Translations under genes and position numbers: made by a program
The notes under the pieces: model-generated
Database searches by the model: none
What the model was told of the DNA's origin: nothing
What the model saw: the letters and a program-made list of their open reading frames with translations, nothing else
Shown here: piece by piece, positions 1 to 8,116 of the stretch
Layout of the letters: the number at the start of each line of letters is the position of its first letter
Numbering within the stretch: position 1 is the first letter of the stretch
Assembly: GCF_013031405.1 (NCBI RefSeq)
Contig: NZ_WPZY01000033.1
Coordinates: forward strand, 1-33,925
Reading direction: 5' to 3'
Source: Ruegeria sp. HKCCD8929
GTDB lineage: Bacteria > Pseudomonadota > Alphaproteobacteria > Rhodobacterales > Rhodobacteraceae
Length of the DNA: 33,925 nt

Positions 1-55
1 GTCCGCCATCGCACTCGCAGCAACCGTCATCTACTGGTTATGAATCCTGACCCTA
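1..55 (+). mobile_element. Right end of an IS5-like insertion sequence, cut by the window edge
   Basis: These 55 bases recur exactly, reverse-complemented, at the other edge of the window (33871-33925). Identity stops at base 56 (A here, G there). The shared block holds the tail of a transposase reading frame, about ten non-coding bases and a terminal GGGTCAGGATTC-type end when read inward from the flank. The last shared bases are TA, which could be a TA target site rather than element sequence. Only the end of the element is present, so its full length, left end and target duplication cannot be seen. The IS5 family call rests on the transposase tail alone. Confidence 0.7.
2..43 (+). CDS. Transposase C-terminal fragment (IS5-like), 5' end outside window
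   Basis: Frame 2 reads SAIALAATVIYWL and then TGA. A short hydrophobic tail of the form (I/C)(A/L)A-x-V-I-(F/Y)-W is common at the C terminus of IS5-family DDE transposases in Rhodobacteraceae. Nothing of the catalytic domain is inside the window, so activity cannot be judged. An identical fragment lies on the minus strand at 33883-33924, so the two transposase genes point towards each other across the contig. Confidence 0.6.
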   Translation, partial: SAIALAATVIYWL

Positions 56-215
56 AAGAGGTATACGGTAATGCGCGGCATATGAATGTCCTTTCCGGAA
101 GCTGTTTTTCCAATCGCCGGCAGGCGCGGCGGTGTGAAACCAGCCTCTAGGGCATTTCCCGCACACGTTGGGGTCATAGTTTCGTGATGAGAAAAACTGT
201 GCCGTCAAAAGGAAA
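56..215. other. Non-coding gap between the insertion sequence and the dpp-type operon terminator
   Basis: I see no credible gene here. Reading frames on both strands are short, lack ribosome-binding sites and resemble no family I know. The stretch separates the insertion-sequence end from the terminator of the leftward ABC-transporter operon. Confidence 0.5.
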
Positions 216-237
216 GAACCCGCCGTCGGGCGGGTTC
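216..237 (-). terminator. Rho-independent terminator of the peptide ABC operon
   Basis: A perfect 9-bp stem (216-224 with 229-237, GAACCCGCC/GGCGGGTTC) closes a 4-nt loop. On the minus strand it is followed by TTTCCTTTTG, a T-rich tail. It lies 22 bp beyond the stop codon of the fused ATPase gene, the last gene of the leftward operon. Confidence 0.85.
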
Positions 238-259
238 CTTCGTGGTCTTGCGGCTGCAT

Positions 260-2347
260 TTATTCCGCCGCGATCTTGATGACCGGCTCCATGCGGGCCA
301 GCACTTCTTCGGCCAGATGGCACTTGACCTGATGCCCTTCGGCCAGCGTTCTGACCGGTGGCACCTCGCGCTCGCAACGCCCGTCCGCCACTTCGGACTT
401 CCAGCGGCAGCGCGTCTGGAACGGGCAGCCCGACGGCGGGTTCATCGCGGAAGGAATATCGCCTTCGAGCACGATGTGTTCCTTTTCGACCGAGGTATCG
501 GCGATGGGCACCGCCGACAGCAGCGCCTCGGTATAGGGATGGTAGGGCGGTGAGAACACCTGATCGGTCGAGCCGAGCTCGACCACATGGCCCAGATACA
601 TCACCATCACCCGGTCGCTGAGATAGCGCACGATGGAAAGGTCATGAGAGATGAACAAGAGCGTCGTCTTCTGCTCGCGCTGGATCTCCATCAGCAGATC
701 GGTCACCGCGGCCTGCACCGAGACGTCGAGCGCCGAGACCGGCTCATCCGCCACCACGATCCGGGCGTCACCGGCAAAGGCGCGGGCGATGCCCACACGC
801 TGCTTCTGCCCGCCCGAGAGCTGCCGCGGCATCCGCTCGGCAAAGGCGCGGGGTAGTTTCACCAGATCGAGCAGTTCCAGCATCCGCTGGCGCCGGTCGG
901 CCTCGGAATTGCCGATACCAAAGATCTCCAGCGCCCGGATGATCTGCCGTCCCACGGTCATCGACGGGTTCAGCGTGTCGAACGGGTTCTGGAACACCAT
1001 CTGCACTTCGCCCACGGTCTTGGCATCGCGTTCCTCGATGGGCACCTGTTCGATATTGCGGTTGTCCAGCAGGATCTGGCCCTCGGTCGCCGTCTCAAGC
1101 CCCATCAGCACCTTGGCGAAGGTGGACTTGCCGCAACCGGACTCGCCCACAATGGCCAGCGTCTCGGATTCGCGCGCCTCAAAGCTGAGCGTTTCGTTGG
1201 CCTTGACCACTTTCTTCTCGCCGCCGCCGAACAGCGCATTGGCCGCCACCTCATAATATTTCTTGAGGTTGTCCATCTTCAAGACGACATTGCCGACCTC
1301 GCCCTTCTCTTTCTGCTCGCCCACGGTGATCGGCGCGTTCCAGTCGATCTCCTTGAACTTGAGGCAGCGGGTGTGATGGCGGTCGTTGCCCGGCACAGCC
1401 TCCATCGTGATCTCCTGCGCGTCACAGCGGCCTTCTTCGAAATAGTCGCAGCGCGGGCCGAAATTGCACCCGTTGGGCCGCTCATGGGGCAGGGGGAAGT
1501 TGCCCGGAATCGCCACCAGCGGGCGCGAGTTCTTGTCGGCCCCCGGCAGCGGGATCGAGCGGAACAGCGCCTGCGTGTAAGGGTGCTGCATCTCGTCGAA
1601 CACGTCGTGGATCGAGCCGCGCTCGACCGCCTCGCCGGAATACATCACGCAGAGCCGGTCGCAGGTCTCAAGCACCAGCCCCAGATTGTGGCTGATGAAC
1701 AGCATCGAGGTGCCGTATTTCTTGCCCAGATCCTTGACCAGTTCCACCACGGCGGCCTCGACCGTCACGTCGAGCGCCGTCGTCGGTTCATCGAGGATCA
1801 GCAGCGCCGGTTTCGACATCAGCGCCATGGCGATCACGATCCGCTGCTGCTGACCGCCCGACAGCTGGTGCGGAAAGCTGTTCAGCATCCGCTCGGGGTC
1901 GGGCAGGCGCACATCGGTCACCACCTCGAGCGCGCGGGCATAAGCCTCCTCCTTGGAGACGCCCTCGTGGATCATCGGCACTTCCATCAGCTGCTTGCCG
2001 ATCTTCATCGCCGGGTTCAGGCTGGCCATCGGTTCCTGATAGATCATCGCGATCTCGTTGCCGCGAATGTCGCGCAGCTCATCAGTGCTCATCTCGCTCA
2101 GGTCGCGGCCCTTGAACTTGATCGTGCCGCCGACGATGCGGCCGTTCTTGCCCAGATCCTGCATCACGCCCAGCGCCACGGTGGACTTGCCGCACCCAGA
2201 TTCGCCCACGAGGCCCACGGCCTCGCCCGGCATCACCGAGACCGAGAAATCCATCACGGCCGGAATTTCCCGCAGGCGGGTGAAGAATGAAATCGACAGC
2301 TTGTCGATCTCGAGAATTGGCCCGTCATAATCCGCCAGTTTGCTCAT
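260..2347 (-). CDS. Fused double ATPase of a peptide-type ABC importer (DppD-DppF fusion)
   Basis: This 695-residue protein joins both nucleotide-binding subunits of an oligopeptide/dipeptide-type importer. Half one has Walker A GESGCGKST at about 48-56, signature LSGGQ near 162-166 and Walker B LLILDEPT near 182-189. Half two has Walker A at about 401-409 and signature LSGGQKQR. Each half ends in the oligopeptide-transporter C-terminal domain with four cysteines (C294, C300, C308 and C328 in half one; the same pattern near the end of half two). Fused ATPases of this kind are common in alphaproteobacteria. It should drive ATP-dependent import through the two permeases encoded upstream. It is the last gene of a leftward operon, 95 bp after the DppC-like gene with a GC-rich hairpin between them. 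ATG start with GGGAG upstream. Substrate unknown. Confidence 0.93.
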   Translation of the reverse strand: MSKLADYDGPILEIDKLSISFFTRLREIPAVMDFSVSVMPGEAVGLVGESGCGKSTVALGVMQDLGKNGRIVGGTIKFKGRDLSEMSTDELRDIRGNEIAMIYQEPMASLNPAMKIGKQLMEVPMIHEGVSKEEAYARALEVVTDVRLPDPERMLNSFPHQLSGGQQQRIVIAMALMSKPALLILDEPTTALDVTVEAAVVELVKDLGKKYGTSMLFISHNLGLVLETCDRLCVMYSGEAVERGSIHDVFDEMQHPYTQALFRSIPLPGADKNSRPLVAIPGNFPLPHERPNGCNFGPRCDYFEEGRCDAQEITMEAVPGNDRHHTRCLKFKEIDWNAPITVGEQKEKGEVGNVVLKMDNLKKYYEVAANALFGGGEKKVVKANETLSFEARESETLAIVGESGCGKSTFAKVLMGLETATEGQILLDNRNIEQVPIEERDAKTVGEVQMVFQNPFDTLNPSMTVGRQIIRALEIFGIGNSEADRRQRMLELLDLVKLPRAFAERMPRQLSGGQKQRVGIARAFAGDARIVVADEPVSALDVSVQAAVTDLLMEIQREQKTTLLFISHDLSIVRYLSDRVMVMYLGHVVELGSTDQVFSPPYHPYTEALLSAVPIADTSVEKEHIVLEGDIPSAMNPPSGCPFQTRCRWKSEVADGRCEREVPPVRTLAEGHQVKCHLAEEVLARMEPVIKIAAE

Positions 2348-2412
2348 TTATGGTTCTCCCAGACAAAGGCGGGCGGGGCCCATCTTCATCTTTTCGAAAA
2401 TACTCCGGGGGT

Positions 2413-2431
2413 CCGGGGGCAGCGCCCCCGG
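2413..2431. repeat. GC-rich REP-like hairpin between permease and ATPase genes
   Basis: CCGGGGGC-AGC-GCCCCCGG forms a perfect 8-bp stem with a 3-nt loop. It is preceded by a CTTTTCGAAAATACTCCGGGGGT stretch beginning near 2390. From memory, this leader plus hairpin is a recurrent intergenic element in Roseobacter-group genomes. Only one full copy is visible in this window. It sits within the operon and has no T-tract on the minus strand, so it is more likely a repeat or mRNA-processing element than a full terminator. Confidence 0.55.
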
Positions 2432-2442
2432 CCTCGATCACA

Positions 2443-3906
2443 TCAGTCCTTCAGACTTTCCTCGCGCAGACCGTCCGCCAGCAGGTTCAGACCCAGAACC
2501 AGTGACAACAGCGCCAGCGCGGGTGGCAGAGCCGGGTGCAGGTAGATCGACAAGAGCTTGCGCCCCTCGTTGATCGTCGAACCCCAGTCCGGGCTTTCCG
2601 GTGGCAGGCCCAGCCCGAAGAAACCCAAGGTCCCCAGAAGGATGGTGGTATAGCCGATGCGCAGGCAGAAATCGACGATCAGCGGCCCGCGTGCGTTGGG
2701 CAGGATTTCCCACAGCATGATGTACCACGGACCCTCGCCGCGTGTCTGAGCCGCAGCCACGTAGTCGCGGGTCTTGATGTCCAGCGCCAGGCCCCGGACG
2801 ATGCGGAACACCGTGGGCGAGTTCACGAAGACCACCGAGACGAAGACCACAAGAATACCGCCGGGGATATCGAACAGATCGAGATAGGTCGGCAGACCCC
2901 AGATCCGGTAGCTGTCGGTATTGATGACATAACCACCGGTCGAAATCAGCGACAGATAGAACCAGATCGCAACTCCCAGAACCCCGATCAGCAGCGGCGT
3001 GCGGAAATTCGGGCGCGTGTAAAAGCGCGAATTCAGCAAGACGCCGATAAAGAGGATCGGGAACACGAACAGCACTGCGGCCATATAGTTCGGAACCCCC
3101 GTGGCAACGATCTCTGGCGTAACCAGCAGGTAGAACAGCAGGATGACCGGGAAGGCCAGGATCAGGTTAGCGAGGAAGGACAGGAACGTGTCCAGACGAC
3201 CACCGTAATACCCTGCGGGCAGACCCAGCGTGATACCGACCATGAAGGCGAAAAGCGTCGCAAGCGGCGCGATCTGCACCACGATCCAGGCCCCTTTGAC
3301 CATCCGGCTAAAGACGTCGCGGGCAAGGTTGTCGCCGCCCAGCAGATACCAAGCATACTCGCCCTCTTCCAGGTTCGGCAGCGGTGTCCCGGGCACCTTG
3401 TTCTTCATCCCCGAGACCTGCACCAGCGGGTCGTGGGTGACGATCAGGTCTAGCGCTCCGAATATCCCGGTAAAGACCCAGAAGGTGACAAGGCCAAAGC
3501 CGATCATGCCGATCGGGCTGTCATAGAGCTTGCCATACAGACCAAGCCGCCGTTTGAAGGCGATGGACATGGCAAACACGATGATCAGCGCGACCCAGAC
3601 GGGCAGGAATTGCTGCGACATCGCCCCGATAATGCCTGCGCTGGTTCCCATCAGGATACCCAGCACCAGATAGGCCAGCGCCAGCCCGACGCAGGCCAGG
3701 AAGCTAAAGCGCAAGGCCTGTTGGGTCAGTCCGCGAATACCGCCGCTGGCCGCAACCGTGCCATCGGCATTCACGCTCACCTGTTCCTCGGGCAGTAGAA
3801 TGCTGCCCACGATCCAGATCAGTATCGACAGCACCAGCGCCGCGATCGCGATCATCAGCAGGGGGTTCAGAAAGGCGATAGAGCCGGTCCAGCTAAGAGG
3901 TTCCAT
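2443..3906 (-). CDS. Peptide-type ABC transporter permease, DppC-like, enlarged
   Basis: This inner-membrane permease has 487 residues, whereas DppC/OppC proteins usually have about 300. The conserved core is present: GGDNLARDVFSRM near residue 191 matches the GTDxLGRDxxSR motif of DppC proteins, and YVAAAQTRGEGPWYI near residue 385 is the EAA loop that contacts the ATPase. Extra material lies at the N terminus (three hydrophobic segments in roughly the first 125 residues) and in the middle of the transmembrane domain (about 270-340, further hydrophobic segments). It pairs with the DppB-like protein encoded 13 bp upstream. Good ribosome-binding site (GGGAGGAT) 7 nt before ATG. The role of the extensions is unknown. 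Confidence 0.9.
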   Translation of the reverse strand: MEPLSWTGSIAFLNPLLMIAIAALVLSILIWIVGSILLPEEQVSVNADGTVAASGGIRGLTQQALRFSFLACVGLALAYLVLGILMGTSAGIIGAMSQQFLPVWVALIIVFAMSIAFKRRLGLYGKLYDSPIGMIGFGLVTFWVFTGIFGALDLIVTHDPLVQVSGMKNKVPGTPLPNLEEGEYAWYLLGGDNLARDVFSRMVKGAWIVVQIAPLATLFAFMVGITLGLPAGYYGGRLDTFLSFLANLILAFPVILLFYLLVTPEIVATGVPNYMAAVLFVFPILFIGVLLNSRFYTRPNFRTPLLIGVLGVAIWFYLSLISTGGYVINTDSYRIWGLPTYLDLFDIPGGILVVFVSVVFVNSPTVFRIVRGLALDIKTRDYVAAAQTRGEGPWYIMLWEILPNARGPLIVDFCLRIGYTTILLGTLGFFGLGLPPESPDWGSTINEGRKLLSIYLHPALPPALALLSLVLGLNLLADGLREESLKD

Positions 3907-3919
3907 GATCTATCCTCCC

Positions 3920-4966
3920 TTACGAAATGCGGATGCGCGGGTTGAGGTAGACATAGCCGATATCCGAGATCAGCTGCGTCACCAGCACCACGAAGACCGA
4001 CACCACCGAAATGGCCAGCAACAGCTGGATGTCGTTGTTGCCTGCGGCCTGAACCAGCGCCCAGCCGAAGCCCTTGTAGTTGAAGAGCGTCTCGACGATC
4101 ACCACGCCGTTCAGCAGCCAAGGGAACTGCAGCATGATGACGGTGAAGGGCGCGATCAGCGCGTTGCGCAGCGCGTGTTTCATCACGACGTTGGGGAAAC
4201 TGACGCCTTTCAGCCGTGCGGTGCGGATATACTGCGCCGTCATCACCTCGGTCATCGAGGCGCGGGTCATCCGAGCGATGTAGCCCATGCCGTACAGCGC
4301 GATGGTCAGCACCGGCAGGAAGAAGTTCTCAAAGGTCGGGTTGTCCATCGCCTGCGTCGCGGTGCCCTTGAACCATTTCAGGCCCACCGTGGACGAGGTG
4401 AAGACCGCGATGAAGATCACGCCCGACACGTATTCAGGCGTCGCGGTGGTGATGATCGAGAAGGTCGATAGCGACCGGTCCAAGGCCGAGCCTTCCTTCA
4501 TGCCCGCCAGCACACCAACGATCAGCGCCATCGGGACCATCAGCACCAGAACCCAGAACATCAGGTATCCGGTATTGCCCAGACGTTTCCACACGATGCC
4601 TCCGACATCGTCCTTGAAAACGGTGGAATAACCCCATTCGCCCTGTAACAGGCCGCAGAATGTCGGCGTGTCCTCGGGGGTTGAGCCGGGCCGGACGCAG
4701 GTGCCGACGAACTGGCCGTCATCCAGCGTGTTGGTGAAACCGGGCACGATCCCCAGCCACTGGCCATATTGCTTGACGATGGGCTGTTCATAGCCCCGGT
4801 TGTCCAGCCAGGCGGCGACCTGTGCGTCGCTCATCCGCTGGTTGCCCTGGGTCTTGGCCAGTTTTTCGAGGTTCGGATAGAGGTTGGTCAGGAAGAAGAC
4901 CACAAAGGTCAGACACAATGCCGTCAACAGCATCACGCCGACCCGCCGGAGGAGAAATAGTCCCAT
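3920..4966 (-). CDS. Peptide-type ABC transporter permease, DppB-like
   Basis: This 348-residue permease of the binding-protein-dependent transport family has the N-terminal helix typical of DppB/OppB (LFLLRRVGVMLLTALCLTFV), then a long periplasmic loop to about residue 130. The MetI-type membrane domain follows, with an EAA motif near residue 235 (YIRTARLKGVSFPNVVMKHA). The periplasmic loop is longer than in E. coli DppB. It is the partner of the downstream DppC-like permease (13-bp gap). The preceding gene encodes the binding protein, and the 140-bp gap contains a stable hairpin. The ribosome-binding site (AGGGG) is weak. Confidence 0.92.
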   Translation of the reverse strand: MGLFLLRRVGVMLLTALCLTFVVFFLTNLYPNLEKLAKTQGNQRMSDAQVAAWLDNRGYEQPIVKQYGQWLGIVPGFTNTLDDGQFVGTCVRPGSTPEDTPTFCGLLQGEWGYSTVFKDDVGGIVWKRLGNTGYLMFWVLVLMVPMALIVGVLAGMKEGSALDRSLSTFSIITTATPEYVSGVIFIAVFTSSTVGLKWFKGTATQAMDNPTFENFFLPVLTIALYGMGYIARMTRASMTEVMTAQYIRTARLKGVSFPNVVMKHALRNALIAPFTVIMLQFPWLLNGVVIVETLFNYKGFGWALVQAAGNNDIQLLLAISVVSVFVVLVTQLISDIGYVYLNPRIRIS

Positions 4967-5059
4967 GATGGCCCCTGTTTTTCAGGTATCCCGCAGATCA
5001 TTGGACCATTGTCTGGCCTCGAACATCCGGCGTGGCGCCGGGACGTCTGCGGCTGGAGA

Positions 5060-5082
5060 GGGGCGCCCGTTATAGGCGCCCC
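5060..5082 (-). promoter_or_regulatory. Intercistronic hairpin after the binding-protein gene
   Basis: GGGGCGCC (5060-5067) pairs perfectly with GGCGCCCC (5075-5082) around a 7-nt loop. It starts 25 bp beyond the binding-protein stop codon, in the 140-bp gap before the DppB-like permease gene. The leftward transcript has no T-tract after it; the T-run (5086-5091) lies on the other side. A hairpin in this place usually stabilises binding-protein mRNA or attenuates read-through, giving more binding protein than membrane subunits. That role is inferred. Confidence 0.55.
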
Positions 5083-5106
5083 CGGTTTTTTACATCAGCG
5101 GTGGGG

Positions 5107-6777
5107 TCAGGCTGCCCAGCCCCACTTGTAGTGATGGTGCTCGAACGAGATGTGCATGTCGGTGCCGACCAGGCCTTCCTTCATGTGGCGATAGAGCGAC
5201 CGCCAATAGGGCTGAACGGTCACGCCTTCCTCCTGGATCAGCGCCATGCCTTTTGCGGCAACTTCGCTGCGCTTTTCAGCATCGGCGATGGCAAGCGCCT
5301 CGTCGAGGATCGCGTCGAAGTCGGCATTGGCCCAGCCGAACTCGTTCCAGGCTTCACCCGACTTGTAGGCCAGCGCCCAGATCTGCACGCCCAGCGGACG
5401 GTGGTTCCAGTTGGTCGAGCTGTAGGGGTATTTCGCCCAGTCGTTCCAGAAGGTGTTGCCCGGCAGCACGGTCCGCTTGACCTTGATGCCTGCGTCGCGC
5501 AGCTGCGCGGCCACCGCATCGGTGGTGTTGCGGCGCCAGTCGTCGTCGATCGAGAGCAGCTCGTGCTCGTAGTCGGCCATGCCGGCCTCTTCCATCAGGG
5601 CCAAAGCGCCCGCCGGGTCATGCTTTTGCGGCGGCAGTTCGGCATATTCCGGATGGATCGGACCCACATGGTGGTTCTCGGCGGCCGCACCGCGCCCGCC
5701 GTAGCCCAGCTCAAGGCAGATCGCGTTGTCCACGGCCATCTGCAGGGCCTGACGCACGCGCTTGTCGGCATAGGGCTGCTTGCCGTCCACTTCGGCCAGC
5801 TGGTTCGGACGGATCACGATCGAACCCATGGTGACCACTTCGGACTTCACATAACCCAGGCCATCCAGCACGTCGATGAACTCGCCCACCGATTCGTGCA
5901 GCATGTCGACCTCGTCCGACTCGATGGCGGCCAGCCAGGCCGACGGATCGGTGCCGTAATCGATATATTCGATCCGGTCGAGTGCGGGACGCCCTAACGC
6001 GGCTTCACCCCACCAGCTGTGGTTCTCGTTGCGCACCAGTGTGCATTTCACGCCCACTTCCAGCTCTTCGATCAGATAGGGGCCGGTTCCGACATTGTTG
6101 GTCAGATCGTTCTCGTTGAACGAGCTGTGCACAATGGCCGCCGGATAATCCGACATGCCCGCGATCAGCGAGATATCCGATTTCGGCAGGTTCAGCTTTA
6201 CGGTGTTGGCGTCGGCCACCTCGATGGCGCCGTCGATGGCCTGTCCGGTGCCTTCATCCACCAGCGTGGCGAACCGTCCCGCCATCGAGTTGGTTTCCGA
6301 GCTCTTGTCGCACCAGCGGGCGATGTTGCGGGCCACATCATCGGCGGTGAAGTCGTCGCCATTGTTCCACTTCACGCCCTGACGGACGTTCAGCGTGTAT
6401 TGGGTGGCGTCTTCGTTGATTTCCCAGCCTTCCAGCAGCATGCCGCGGAAAGTACCGTCCGAGTTGTACTCGACCAGGTATTCCAGCGTGCCGCGGCTCT
6501 GATTGCCCATTTCCGACCAATCATAGGTACGCGGATCTTTCAGCGCACGGACAGCGGCCTGCACGCGCAGGGTGCCGCCTTCCTGCTTGGCCGCATCGCT
6601 TTGGGCCATGGCGGGTGTGGGCAGGCCGATCATCCCGTAGGCGGCCGCTGCCGTCACACCCAGGCCGGTGGCACGGGTCAGGAATTCGCGGCGGCTCAGC
6701 TTGCCGTCGCGGTATTCCTGGGCGTGCATCTCGGCTGCCCAGTGGACCGGATTTCCAGTCATGGTTTGATTTGTCAT
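5107..6777 (-). CDS. Periplasmic binding protein of a peptide-type ABC importer (family 5), Tat-exported
   Basis: This 556-residue solute-binding protein belongs to the family-5 (DppA/OppA-like) group. The frame stays open for 104 codons upstream, but the start at 6777 is preferred because AGGGAG lies just upstream and it leads directly to a Tat signal: twin arginines in SRREFL (R29-R30), a hydrophobic stretch and an AMA cleavage site near residue 58. Typical family features follow, such as WEINEDATQYTLNVRQGVKW near 140 and ADDVARN near 165. A Tat signal means the protein is probably exported folded. It is the first gene of the operon and captures the substrate for the two permeases and fused ATPase. 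The substrate (peptide, opine or other) cannot be read from the sequence. Confidence 0.92.
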   Translation of the reverse strand: MTNQTMTGNPVHWAAEMHAQEYRDGKLSRREFLTRATGLGVTAAAAYGMIGLPTPAMAQSDAAKQEGGTLRVQAAVRALKDPRTYDWSEMGNQSRGTLEYLVEYNSDGTFRGMLLEGWEINEDATQYTLNVRQGVKWNNGDDFTADDVARNIARWCDKSSETNSMAGRFATLVDEGTGQAIDGAIEVADANTVKLNLPKSDISLIAGMSDYPAAIVHSSFNENDLTNNVGTGPYLIEELEVGVKCTLVRNENHSWWGEAALGRPALDRIEYIDYGTDPSAWLAAIESDEVDMLHESVGEFIDVLDGLGYVKSEVVTMGSIVIRPNQLAEVDGKQPYADKRVRQALQMAVDNAICLELGYGGRGAAAENHHVGPIHPEYAELPPQKHDPAGALALMEEAGMADYEHELLSIDDDWRRNTTDAVAAQLRDAGIKVKRTVLPGNTFWNDWAKYPYSSTNWNHRPLGVQIWALAYKSGEAWNEFGWANADFDAILDEALAIADAEKRSEVAAKGMALIQEEGVTVQPYWRSLYRHMKEGLVGTDMHISFEHHHYKWGWAA

Positions 6778-7123
6778 GTAAGTCTCCCTGTGACGTAGAT
6801 TTTGTTGGAGGAGGTTTTCAGGATCGCTCACCGATCCGTCGAATCGGTTCGATCGTCGATGACCTGCATTTGGAACGTACGCATCCCCATAGTCGGTATT
6901 CGGCACCAGATCGCGGGCCACGTCAATGTTCGGTTTCGTCATCAATGAGACAAAAACGACATCTTGAGCGCTATTAAACGACTCGGGCCGGATGTGGCTT
7001 CCTGGAGCATCGTGGCAAAAATCCACGGAAAAGCAGCGTGATAGCGCGCAAAACTGCGGTCCACGGGTGTCTTGGTGGGCGGGAATCACTTTCCGCGCCC
7101 AAGCGACCCGGGAGAACGAAGTG
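6778..7123 (-). promoter_or_regulatory. Upstream region of the peptide ABC operon
   Basis: This 346-bp gap lies between miaA and the binding-protein gene, both leftward. It must hold the operon promoter, but I could not pick a convincing -35/-10 pair. A small inverted repeat (ACCGAT at 6830-6835, ATCGGT at 6843-6848) lies 53 bp upstream of the start codon and could be an operator. The open frame across 6778-7089 is in phase with the binding protein, but it lacks a ribosome-binding site and would bury the Tat signal. Confidence 0.4.
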
Positions 7124-8017
7124 TCAGAGTGGCATTTTAACCGGGTGCCAGCCCTGCATCCGGGCCCGGAACCAGGTGCGCTGGCGCTTGGCGAACTGCC
7201 GGGTGGCGATGTCCGCCCGCTCGCGCGCCTGATCGAGTGTCAGCGTGCCGTCCAGATGGGCCATCAGCTCGGGCACCCCGATGGCCTTGCACGAGGGCAG
7301 GGCGGGGTCGTAGCGGTCGCGCATGGCGGCAACCTCATCCAGCGCGCCCTGTTGAAGCATCTGATCGAAACGCCGAGTGATGCGCTCGAGCAGCCAGTCC
7401 TTGTTCACGTCGAACACCAGCGGCACCGCATCGCTCAGCGGCAGGGCCGGTGGCGGTGTTTCGGCCTGCCACTGGCTCAGAGGGCGCCCGGTGGCACGCT
7501 GCACCTCCCACGCGCGCTGCACGCGGGCGCGATTCTGTTGATCAAGCCCGCTGACAGTTGCCGCGTCGAGCCCGGCCAGCAGTGCTTCATGCGTCATGGC
7601 ATCGGCCTCGGTCCGGATTTCGGGCGGGGTGGCAGGGATCTCGGCCATCCCCTCGGTCAGCGCCTTGAAATAGAGCCCGGTGCCGCCGGTGATGATCGGG
7701 CGCTGCGGCCCGGTCAGCAGCGGCAGCACCTCCCGCAGCCAGTGTCCGGCGGAATAGGGGGCGTCAAAAGGCACGTGACCGTAAAGCTGATGCGGCGCCT
7801 GCGCTTCTTCCTGCGCCGAGGGGCGGGCGGTGATTACCCGCCAGCAATCATAGACCTGACTGGCATCGGCATTGATGATCACACCGCCATGGCGCTCGGC
7901 AATGGCCAGTGCCAGCGCCGATTTGCCCGATGCCGTCGGCCCCGCGATCAGCACCGGCATATCCGCCGGAATCGGGGGCAGAGCCCCCAGCAATCGCGCC
8001 GCAGTGTCTGATGCCAT
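7124..8017 (-). CDS. miaA: tRNA dimethylallyltransferase
   Basis: MiaA adds a dimethylallyl group to A37 of tRNAs that read UNN codons. The 297-residue protein has the P-loop GPTASGKS near residues 26-33, then the DASQVY motif, ITGGTGLYFKAL near 110, and a C-terminal KRQRTWFR segment, in the family order and at normal length. It is transcribed leftwards and diverges from pyrH across a 99-bp gap. Start ATG at 8017 has only a weak AGGCA upstream. The codons just after the start contain the palindrome GGGGGC-AGA-GCCCCC (7974-7988), similar to the REP-like hairpin at 2413-2431. Confidence 0.95.
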   Translation of the reverse strand: MASDTAARLLGALPPIPADMPVLIAGPTASGKSALALAIAERHGGVIINADASQVYDCWRVITARPSAQEEAQAPHQLYGHVPFDAPYSAGHWLREVLPLLTGPQRPIITGGTGLYFKALTEGMAEIPATPPEIRTEADAMTHEALLAGLDAATVSGLDQQNRARVQRAWEVQRATGRPLSQWQAETPPPALPLSDAVPLVFDVNKDWLLERITRRFDQMLQQGALDEVAAMRDRYDPALPSCKAIGVPELMAHLDGTLTLDQARERADIATRQFAKRQRTWFRARMQGWHPVKMPL

Positions 8018-8116
8018 CGGGCCGGTGCCTCATTCCTTGCCAAGCCGCATTGAACCTGCGGGGCTTTTGCTCCATTTTGCGCCGGAAAATAACCCTGTGC
8101 CAGCCCGGAGCGCAAC

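Noticed and set aside
1373..2290. Long plus-strand frame opposite the fused ATPase gene
   Set aside because: It is a mirror of the high-GC coding strand, His/Arg/Gln-rich and without family features. Similar mirrors at 2536-3453, 5032-5997, 6992-8011 and 22071-23549 were rejected for the same reason.
6778..7089. N-terminal extension of the Tat-type binding protein to 660 residues
   Set aside because: The start at 6777 has a clear ribosome-binding site and leads directly into a twin-arginine signal peptide; an extension would place 104 residues ahead of the signal.
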